A stretch of DNA of 28,223 bases, taken from positions 1 to 28,223 of the forward strand of contig JAPKCL010000006.1 in the NCBI GenBank assembly GCA_028822955.1, given 5' to 3'. The stretch's first letter is position 1. Each line of letters starts with the position of its first letter. This document shows positions 22,826-28,223 of this stretch, piece after piece. The notes beneath the pieces are model-generated. The model was not told the origin of the DNA. It was given only the letters and a program-made list of their open reading frames with translations, and did no database searches. Source of the stretch: Candidatus Poseidoniaceae archaeon (GTDB lineage: Archaea; Thermoplasmatota; Poseidoniia; Poseidoniales; Poseidoniaceae). A program made the translations under genes and the position numbers.

Positions 22826-24565
22826 TTATTGAGGAGGTAAAATCCAGTTCCCAGTCTTACTCTTACGGAGAGCCAATGTTTTGACATCCCCCGTTTGGTT
22901 TACGGTATAATGGGTCAAATGTTCGGCGTTTGATTCTGCAAAATCATCGCGGTGGTGACAGCCACGAGATTCGCTTCGTGTAAGTGCTGCTTGAGCAGAA
23001 GCGAGTGTAAGGCGGGCTGATGCTTGAGCGCGAGCTATTTCCACGATGTTTGTGTTTGCAATCAAAGACGATTGGTCAGCGTGGATTGATTCTGCAAGAA
23101 TGCCTGCAGATTCTAATGATTCGATTGCGGATTCAAGTCCTGCCGCATTACGATTGAAACCAAGCGCACTTTGAACAGTGTCTCGGATTTTCGAAACAAC
23201 ATGGCCAACACGTACAACGCCTTCTTCTTCATCCTCTGAAACTGCGGAATGATCTGCTTGGGCGGATTGCTCTGCATCGTGAGCGAGATGCGCATTAGAA
23301 AATTTACGCTTTTGAACCCATTCGCCAGCGTGAGAACCTGCGGCTGCGCCTCCGAGTAGAGCGTCGAGCATCTGGTTACCCGGCAAAAGGTCTGCACCAT
23401 GGAATCCTGAGCACGAAGCATCGCCGGCAGCATACAACCCAGTGAACCAGCGAGACCAAGAAGAAAGAATCGCACGTCCAAATTCATCGACGGATACACC
23501 GCCAAGTGTTGCATATGGGCGGACTTCTACAGCAATTGTTTGTCGATTTAAATCGACACCAGTTCGTTGTTTGACACTGCGGAACACAGCCTCCCACCAC
23601 TTGGAAGAGTCACCCAGATTTCGGGCATCGAGGACTGGTTGGAAAGCGCTTGAAACGGATTGGCACATTGCGTCTAATCCGCCTTCACCAATTTCTAAGT
23701 CATTGCCATTTGCTTCATGTAAGGTTGCACCATCATGGAGAAGGCCAAGTGGCAAAATCATGTTCGTATCTTTAATCCCAAGAGGTGAGTGGGCAATGAA
23801 TTCTAGATCGCGCAAGGACACTCCAGCACGGAGTGCGAGATCGAGCCCGAGCCCAACTGCACCGTGACTGAAGGCGCCTTCAAATCCTCCATCTGCAAGG
23901 ATAACGGCTTTGGCTTGTAATGCTACAATACGGCCATTGACCAAATCGACCACCGTCATTCCACTAACGGATTGGTTCGTGTGAATCAATGAAAGAGGAA
24001 GGTGGTCTCCACGGCGTATTACGCCATGTCGCATACATTGTTCTTCGAGAACTTGTTGAATTTCACGACCGGTTGCGTCACCTGCATCTGTGTTACGAGT
24101 CATTCCATGCCCTGGTGCTTTTCGGGTCAATGGGATTCCGTGTGCATCGCGGCGGAAATTTACGCCCCAGCGCTCAAGCAAATCCACTTGCCGTGTTGCA
24201 CCTGCTGTTCGAGATGCGACAATGTCTTGGTCATTCAAGTAAACACCTGCACGAATCGTATCTTCACGATGACCGCGGTTATTAGATTCCTGAAGTGGTG
24301 CTGCGAGTCCGTCTTGGGCAAGGTGAGTAGCACTACCAAGTGCGTTCACGGAAAGAACGAGAGTTGTGGCTCCTTGCTTTGCAGCCTCTGCTGCTGAACG
24401 GAGGGCCGCGGGCCCGTCGCCTAGTACGATGACATCCCATGCTTCCAAGGTCCCACATCCGGTAATTTCACCCAAGTGCACACCATCCATAAGCACCGCG
24501 CTTAAGCGACCTCCAAAAATAGGGCCAGTAGAGTGAGTTGGAATGGCATCAGTTGGTAACTTCAT
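22826..24565 (-). CDS. FAD-binding fumarate reductase/aspartate oxidase-fold flavoprotein with altered active site
   Basis: The protein is 579 aa from the ATG at 24565, which overlaps the upstream gene end by 17 bases. ATG 24601 and 24490 are alternatives. WDVIVLGDGPAALRSAAEAA (44-63) is the FAD-binding Rossmann motif, and ATHLAQDGLAAPL matches the SdhA/NadB 'AQGGI' segment without the His used for covalent flavin in SdhA. GLYAAGDASCSGFHGADLLPGNQMLDAL (377-404) matches the C-terminal FAD signature. Residues expected for fumarate/succinate chemistry are changed: QFHPTG reads IAHSPLG, HYTMGG reads YATLGG (Tyr351), and the catalytic Arg of GANRLG is Leu (GADLLPG). The helical domain (about 490-560) is present. 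No iron-sulfur subunit is adjacent. It is likely a redox enzyme of different or unknown substrate. Confidence 0.85.
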   Translation of the reverse strand: MKLPTDAIPTHSTGPIFGGRLSAVLMDGVHLGEITGCGTLEAWDVIVLGDGPAALRSAAEAAKQGATTLVLSVNALGSATHLAQDGLAAPLQESNNRGHREDTIRAGVYLNDQDIVASRTAGATRQVDLLERWGVNFRRDAHGIPLTRKAPGHGMTRNTDAGDATGREIQQVLEEQCMRHGVIRRGDHLPLSLIHTNQSVSGMTVVDLVNGRIVALQAKAVILADGGFEGAFSHGAVGLGLDLALRAGVSLRDLEFIAHSPLGIKDTNMILPLGLLHDGATLHEANGNDLEIGEGGLDAMCQSVSSAFQPVLDARNLGDSSKWWEAVFRSVKQRTGVDLNRQTIAVEVRPYATLGGVSVDEFGRAILSSWSRWFTGLYAAGDASCSGFHGADLLPGNQMLDALLGGAAAGSHAGEWVQKRKFSNAHLAHDAEQSAQADHSAVSEDEEEGVVRVGHVVSKIRDTVQSALGFNRNAAGLESAIESLESAGILAESIHADQSSLIANTNIVEIARAQASARLTLASAQAALTRSESRGCHHRDDFAESNAEHLTHYTVNQTGDVKTLALRKSKTGNWILPPQ

Positions 24566-26105
24566 CGCCAAACAGAAGCTCTGGCAAAGGCAATTCACCA
24601 TGGCGCCGAGCAGCCTCTAATTTTCGGATTCGGTTTTGGGTTTGGCTACCTGCGCTTCGCTGAATCATCGTCCGAATCACTTGTGATTCTAATACAATTC
24701 CATCATCATCGCGAAGAATGACTTGGACATCAGCAGGGCCGTTGAAAGTTCTTGGCCATGCCACACCTATCCAAAGAACAACCCCTCGCTCAAGATAGCG
24801 AGGCATCCAGTCCAGAGCGTCATCGTCGGTAGGATGTGATAGCAGCACCGAACTTTGAGGGGGTGGGCATGCGCTCAATTCAAAGCGATGGTCACGCGTT
24901 TCAGGTTCACCGTTAGGGGTTAAAACTTCGACTCGAACATGCCGGGATTCGAATGTTTGGTTATTGAGGACAATGAAGAGATTGCCTGAACCTTCGTAGC
25001 AGTTTTCATCCAAAGCCACATCCATTCTCCATTCTGCCCGAAGCATCGGCGGAGTACCTGCAAGGAGGTCGTTTTGTAACCGGTCAAGCAACAAAAATGC
25101 TTCCGGTTGCCAGCCCCTTGAATGTGCAAGGAGACGTTGAATAGTCCTCCAATTGAATCGTGCCTCCTTGTCGAGAAGAAGAGATTTAAAACGCTTTTCG
25201 ATGATGAAGGACTTTAACTCGCCGTGGGCCTTATCGGTAGACAACTCCTGCTCCAAGTGCAGATGTAGAATGTAGAGGAGGCGTTCGAGTGCCTGTTTCG
25301 TGATGTGGCCTGGAATCAAGGCTTTCCGAAACTCTTTCTGCCATGCTTCCCATTCTAAAAAAAGGTCAGGATCAAGATGAGCAATCAGTAAATCTCCTAA
25401 AACACTCCCCAATTGTGTTGGGTGGTGGGTTGGAGCATGGAATACAATGGAAGGAAATGGGTCGCCGAGCTGACGAATGAAACCGTAAGAAAAAATACCG
25501 TGGAAGGATTGGGCAATTCCAAGTGTCATCGCCACGAGAAGAGCGAGGTTCCATGCGAGAGAATTTGAGGTAACTGCCGAAGCAAGAATAAGCAACGTCA
25601 CTGTTGAGGCTGAAAGCAATCCTAATACGGCGTTGTTACGGCGTTGGTCACTCAGACTTTCGATAATTCGGTCCATTCCGGGTTGGGCTCGCAAAACATG
25701 TGTTTTACCTCCTGAAACACCACCTTGCTCCCGGAGTGAGATTCGGGCTTGCATAGCCTGCCATGCCGATTCCCCAGCAATCACAGTGGGGCCAGCAGAA
25801 ATTAAAGAAAATGGAATCAATATGAATATAAATCCGTTGGCTGACTCGATTAGAGGAGAATAAAGAACACTCACAAAAGCGAACATGGCAAGAATAAAAC
25901 CATTCAATGTTCGCCAAATCATGAGTAAAGGATTACGAGCAATACGTCCCGCTAGAAGGCGGCGGCGTTCGAGTACAGCCCATTGTTTCCGAGTGTTTTC
26001 AATCGGGTCTTCTGAATATTCAAAGCCTTCCCCATAAGGGTCAGGGAGAGGCATATGCGCCTCTGAATTGGCCGATACCCCTTTGCCTGAAGTCATGATG
26101 CTCAT
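24549..26105 (-). CDS. four-helix membrane protein with large cytoplasmic domain, unknown
   Basis: I do not recognise the family of this 518-aa protein. Helices at about 69-86, 90-110, 159-180 and 183-209 form two hairpins. The N-terminal 60 residues and the remaining ~300 are soluble. Residues 225-345 look helical (PDLFLEWEAWQKEFRKALI, QALERLLYILHLHLEQEL). Residues 350-470 look like a beta sandwich (NLFIVLNNQTFESRHVRVEVLTPNGEPE). The C-terminal ~40 residues are a basic helix. It may be the first gene of the minus-strand operon with the flavoprotein, HIT, acyltransferase and DUF2299-like genes. No Shine-Dalgarno is seen. A second ATG lies three codons in (26096). Confidence 0.75.
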   Translation of the reverse strand: MSIMTSGKGVSANSEAHMPLPDPYGEGFEYSEDPIENTRKQWAVLERRRLLAGRIARNPLLMIWRTLNGFILAMFAFVSVLYSPLIESANGFIFILIPFSLISAGPTVIAGESAWQAMQARISLREQGGVSGGKTHVLRAQPGMDRIIESLSDQRRNNAVLGLLSASTVTLLILASAVTSNSLAWNLALLVAMTLGIAQSFHGIFSYGFIRQLGDPFPSIVFHAPTHHPTQLGSVLGDLLIAHLDPDLFLEWEAWQKEFRKALIPGHITKQALERLLYILHLHLEQELSTDKAHGELKSFIIEKRFKSLLLDKEARFNWRTIQRLLAHSRGWQPEAFLLLDRLQNDLLAGTPPMLRAEWRMDVALDENCYEGSGNLFIVLNNQTFESRHVRVEVLTPNGEPETRDHRFELSACPPPQSSVLLSHPTDDDALDWMPRYLERGVVLWIGVAWPRTFNGPADVQVILRDDDGIVLESQVIRTMIQRSAGSQTQNRIRKLEAARRHGELPLPELLFGDEVTN

Positions 26106-26171
26106 GCTGAGACTGGAGGTCTTTCAATTTGGCTCTTGCCTTCAAACATCACAAGGTACGAGTGAAATGTA

Positions 26172-26245
26172 CGGGCGTGCCAGGATTTGAACCCGGGATC
26201 TTCGGCTTAGGAGGCCAACGCATTATCCAGCTGTGCTACACGCCC
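26172..26245 (-). tRNA. tRNA-Arg(CCU)
   Basis: A complete 74-nt cloverleaf is visible on the minus strand. The acceptor stem is GGGCGTG/CACGCCC and the D arm is GCA...TGC with the GG pair. The anticodon stem TTGGC/GCCGA encloses the loop CTCCTAA (26207-26213), with anticodon CCT at 26209-26211. The variable loop has five bases. The T arm is CCGGG-TTCAAAT-CCTGG, with G as discriminator. There is no intron, and CCA is not encoded. It reads the arginine codon AGG. It lies 22 nt after the RFC-like gene on the same strand. Confidence 0.95.
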
Positions 26246-26267
26246 AACCGGCCCAGTGGACCGAGTG

Positions 26268-27413
26268 TCAAGACGCTTTCGCAACGTTCATCCTTTGCCC
26301 GATTTCAGCAACTTGGAACAAAAACTGTTCTAATTCAATTCTTCCTTGCATCGAACGGTGCAGAGCGACATCGCAAGCAGAAAGGGCGAGTAAAATCTCT
26401 GCAAGAACATCCTCGCCAAGGTGAAACCTTCCTTCGGTCAGCACATGATGGAAATTGACTACGATGTCCTCCGGTTCAAGGCTATTTTCTGCCATGACTT
26501 GATCAAGTAGCCCCATTGCTCCTTTGAGTACGCGTTTGTTTTTGTTGCCTTCTTTCTCCCATCGCCAATCGTGAACACGGTTACGCAATGCTTCCTCCAG
26601 AACATGTTGTACTTCACGCAGAGAAGTCGAGGCCAAGAGATTTTGCAAATTCTTCCGGTCTCCGAGTAATTCTCGTAAAGCAAGGAGTTCGGTAATGAAG
26701 ATCGCCTTACGGACATTTCCAGAAGAAACATGGGAGATGTCGCCGATAATACCCCGGACAGGAGAAAGATTCTCCTGTTCCACAATTTCAAGAAGGCGGC
26801 GTTCGATTTCGGAACGCGGAATTTTCGGAAGACGGATGTGTTGTGTTCGGCTTCGTAAAGCCTCAATGATTCGCGAAGGTGTATGGGCTGTGAAGATGAA
26901 ACGTGCACTGCCGCTGCTTACCTCCATCATCCTGCGCAAATAGGATTGACGGATTGTACCGAGATAGTCGGCATCTTCGATAACAATTAAACGTGACACT
27001 GGGGCTCTTTCCCCCGTAGCGTGAGTGCACTCTTTACCTGCTGGAGGAGGCGTATTGGCAGCCGTTGTAGAAAAATTATGGTCAAACGCATCAAGGCTTG
27101 TTCGACCTGCAAGTGTATCATCAGAACCACTCCCTTCTGGGCGGAGGAATTCTTCGAATTTCGCCATGGCCCCTGATGTGCGGGCAAGGTCACGGGCTTG
27201 GAGTATGTGCGTACGTGCTTCCCACGTTGGGCCGAGAACTTGTCGAGCCAGAAGACGCCATGCAGCAGTTTTTCCAACTCCCGCTGGACCTGAAAGAAGA
27301 AGATGCGGGGGGTTTGCCTGAAGTGAAGTGTGTCGGAGGTTCGCCTGAACCGGCTCGGGAAGCAATAAATCCTCAAACAAAAGAGGTGCTTTCTCTGCGA
27401 GCCAAGATGACAT
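26268..27413 (-). CDS. divergent replication factor C subunit (clamp-loader AAA+ protein)
   Basis: The 381-aa protein has the RFC small-subunit layout: FEDLLLPEPVQANLR start, Walker A GPAGVGKT (42-49), Walker B region LIVIEDAD (142-149), sensor 1 region RFIFTAHT (171-178), the arginine-finger SRT (188-190), lid domain, and helical collar from ~260. Clamp loaders open PCNA and place it on primer-template junctions. It departs from canonical RfcS: Walker B reads EDAD instead of DEAD, sensor-1 Asn is His177, SRC is SRT, and about 40 residues (94-138) are inserted before Walker B. This suggests a second, weakly ATP-hydrolysing subunit like the RfcS2-type paralogues of some euryarchaea, not the only RfcS. 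It is 59 nt downstream of rpo12. Confidence 0.85.
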   Translation of the reverse strand: MSSWLAEKAPLLFEDLLLPEPVQANLRHTSLQANPPHLLLSGPAGVGKTAAWRLLARQVLGPTWEARTHILQARDLARTSGAMAKFEEFLRPEGSGSDDTLAGRTSLDAFDHNFSTTAANTPPPAGKECTHATGERAPVSRLIVIEDADYLGTIRQSYLRRMMEVSSGSARFIFTAHTPSRIIEALRSRTQHIRLPKIPRSEIERRLLEIVEQENLSPVRGIIGDISHVSSGNVRKAIFITELLALRELLGDRKNLQNLLASTSLREVQHVLEEALRNRVHDWRWEKEGNKNKRVLKGAMGLLDQVMAENSLEPEDIVVNFHHVLTEGRFHLGEDVLAEILLALSACDVALHRSMQGRIELEQFLFQVAEIGQRMNVAKAS

Positions 27414-27472
27414 GGAATCACTCTTATTGCCAGCGGTCTTTCAACCCTGCGCGGAGGTCGTGTGATGTGAAA

Positions 27473-27622
27473 TCACTCGGCTTTGATCGTTTTGTTGCCT
27501 TGACGGCGTAACTTCATGAAAATTCGGGAACCACACGCTTTGCAACTAATTCCGTTGCGTTCACGGTGGAACGATTCAAGGTTTCCGCAGACAGCGCATT
27601 TGTAATCAACGAGTTCAACCAT
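27473..27622 (-). CDS. rpo12: DNA-directed RNA polymerase subunit Rpo12 (RpoP)
   Basis: This 49-aa gene is easily missed because of its size. From the ATG at 27622 it has the zinc ribbon YKCAVCG (Cys9, Cys12) and SCKACGSRIFMKLRR (Cys27, Cys30), with the conserved C-x-x-C-G-S-R-I and a basic C-terminus (QGNKTIKAE). This matches archaeal Rpo12/eukaryotic Rpb12, which binds the Rpo3-Rpo10 platform in polymerase assembly. The usual archaeal neighbours rpl37ae and pcc1 are not adjacent. Here the ubiquitin-fold gene lies 85 nt upstream and the RFC-like gene downstream. No TATA box is seen directly in front, so it may share the upstream promoter. Confidence 0.93.
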   Translation of the reverse strand: MVELVDYKCAVCGNLESFHRERNGISCKACGSRIFMKLRRQGNKTIKAE

Positions 27623-27707
27623 AGTATTCGACTCCATTCAACGCGACCCACCACCCTTTCTTGAAGGTGTCCCTTGGAAGAAGTGTCGGTCAGGTGTTGA
27701 AAACGGT

Positions 27708-28130
27708 TCACTGGCCTGCAAGAAGTGCCGGTACCATGCGAATGTGTTGGGCTGTGTTCAAATCAGTATTTGCAAGGGCATCGGTAGCGACCATGCAATT
27801 GTCAACAAAGATCCATGAACCGGATTGTTTCTGGGCTTGTTCGACGATTTCGGTCTTCGTCATCTCGACAACGCTGTGACCTGTGGCATCGGCAATCTCT
27901 ACGGTGTACGTTTGTTCTTTACCTGCTTGGAGGGCAGGAACCATTCGGATGTGTTGCGCAGCATCAAAGTCTGTGTTCACAAGGTCTTCCGAAGCAACCA
28001 TTCGGTTGTCAACAAAAACCCAGCTGCCTTGACTCTTGGCGGCTTGGTCGATAAGGTCGGTCTTCGTCATCTCGACAACGCTGTGTCCAGTGGCATCTGC
28101 TATTTCTACGATGTATGTTTTCTCATCCAT
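27708..28130 (-). CDS. tandem ubiquitin-fold (beta-grasp) protein, two repeats
   Basis: The 140-aa protein is two copies of one ~66-residue domain (residues 5-70 and 74-139), with about 48 of 66 positions identical, joined by a three-residue linker KEQ. Each copy reads strand-strand-helix-strand-turn-strand: TYIVEIAD, ATGHSVVEM, TKTDLIDQAAK, SWVFVDNRMV, then SEDLVNTDFDAAQHIRMVPAL. The last part lines up with ubiquitin from IFAGKQLEDGRTLSDYNI to its final strand. The copies end in LQAG and LLAGQ, where ubiquitin ends in RGG. I infer a ubiquitin-like beta-grasp fold; whether it is conjugated or only a binding scaffold is unknown. It has a clear TATA box and a GGTGAAGTG site. Rpo12 follows. No E1-, E2- or JAMM-like gene is in the window. 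Confidence 0.85.
   Translation of the reverse strand: MDEKTYIVEIADATGHSVVEMTKTDLIDQAAKSQGSWVFVDNRMVASEDLVNTDFDAAQHIRMVPALQAGKEQTYTVEIADATGHSVVEMTKTEIVEQAQKQSGSWIFVDNCMVATDALANTDLNTAQHIRMVPALLAGQ
27714..27911 (-). repeat. tandem repeat copy 2 of the ubiquitin-fold unit
   Basis: This copy encodes residues 74-139. It is offset by 207 bp (69 codons) from copy 1 and is strongly similar at DNA level, with runs such as CTCGACAACGCTGTG shared. Confidence 0.85.
27921..28118 (-). repeat. tandem repeat copy 1 of the ubiquitin-fold unit
   Basis: This copy encodes residues 5-70. The high identity to copy 2, in both protein and DNA, indicates a recent duplication or gene conversion. Confidence 0.85.
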
Positions 28131-28164
28131 AATTTCACTTCACCAAATCGAACATTTCCACCCC

Positions 28165-28172
28165 ATATAAAG
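28165..28172 (-). promoter_or_regulatory. TATA box of the ubiquitin-fold gene
   Basis: TTTATAT on the minus strand (core 28165-28171) lies about 38 nt before the ATG at 28130. Initiation near 28141 would leave a leader of about 10 nt. Further upstream CAGGT (28198-28202) and ACCTG (28215-28219) form an inverted repeat at the window edge. Confidence 0.6.
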
Positions 28173-28223
28173 AAATTAGAAAGATGGATAAGATGAACAG
28201 GTGACTGCGCGTATACCTGCTAT

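Noticed and set aside
26129..26458. 109-codon plus-strand frame across the tRNA
   Set aside because: It runs antisense through tRNA-Arg and the 3' end of the RFC-like gene. Its GFEPGI-like piece is the well-known false translation of a tRNA T arm.
27514..27711. 65-codon minus-strand frame over rpo12
   Set aside because: It is in a different frame from the zinc-ribbon protein at 27473-27622, whose four cysteines and conserved C-terminus are clear. This frame has no features.
27825..28196. 123-codon plus-strand frame with internal repeats
   Set aside because: It is the antisense shadow of the two ubiquitin-fold repeats; the repetition comes from the duplication on the minus strand.
1..28223. 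CRISPR arrays, insertion sequences, integrases or toxin-antitoxin pairs
   Set aside because: I saw no regularly spaced repeats, transposase motifs or paired small toxin-like genes on either strand.

Overview
The window is archaeal. It encodes TFB, the Sec61-beta/SecG translocon subunit, RNA polymerase subunit Rpo12, both subunits of topoisomerase VI, a replication factor C-type clamp-loader subunit and a tRNA-Arg(CCU) without an encoded CCA. Archaeal TATA boxes are visible upstream of several genes. Moderate G+C, mixed Shine-Dalgarno use, a eukaryote/bacterium-style glycerol-3-phosphate acyltransferase and very large secreted beta-rich proteins best fit a planktonic euryarchaeon of the Marine Group II (Candidatus Poseidoniales) type. 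That placement is inference. Topoisomerase VI argues against Thermoplasmatales proper, which lack it.

Layout. Positions 1-167 hold no gene I can support. From 168 to 4766 lie short transcription units on both strands: a histone H1-like HhH protein (-), an unknown 288-aa protein (+), SecG (+), an unknown 118-aa protein (-), GcvH and RNase HI overlapping (+), a GalU-type nucleotidyltransferase (-) and a four-helix membrane protein (+). From 4769 to 7213 a HEAT-like protein and TFB are read on the minus strand. TFB is divergent from an aconitase/isopropylmalate dehydratase-family enzyme (7436-9424, +). The plus-strand run continues with top6B-top6A (stop/start overlap), a two-helix membrane protein and a SurR-like winged-helix regulator. 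From 14816 to the right end everything is on the minus strand: a 1695-aa surface protein with its own promoter; a probable operon of membrane protein, flavoprotein, HIT hydrolase, acyltransferase and DUF2299-like protein; tRNA-Arg; a divergent RFC subunit; Rpo12; and a tandem ubiquitin-fold protein with a clear TATA box.

How the genes relate. Information processing dominates (TFB, Rpo12, topoisomerase VI, RFC-like subunit, RNase HI, tRNA, H1-like protein). There is also central metabolism (GcvH, aconitase family, GalU) and an envelope block (surface protein, acyltransferase, SecG). No single new multi-gene defence or mobile system is evident: there are no CRISPR arrays, transposases or integrases.

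The most unusual items are the protein made of two about 73 percent identical ubiquitin-like domains each ending in Ala-Gly, the seven-bladed propeller with a von Willebrand A domain inserted in blade 4, a fumarate-reductase-fold flavoprotein that has lost catalytic residues, and an RFC paralogue with altered Walker B, sensor 1 and SRC motifs. Several leaders and convergent gene ends also carry short perfect inverted repeats.
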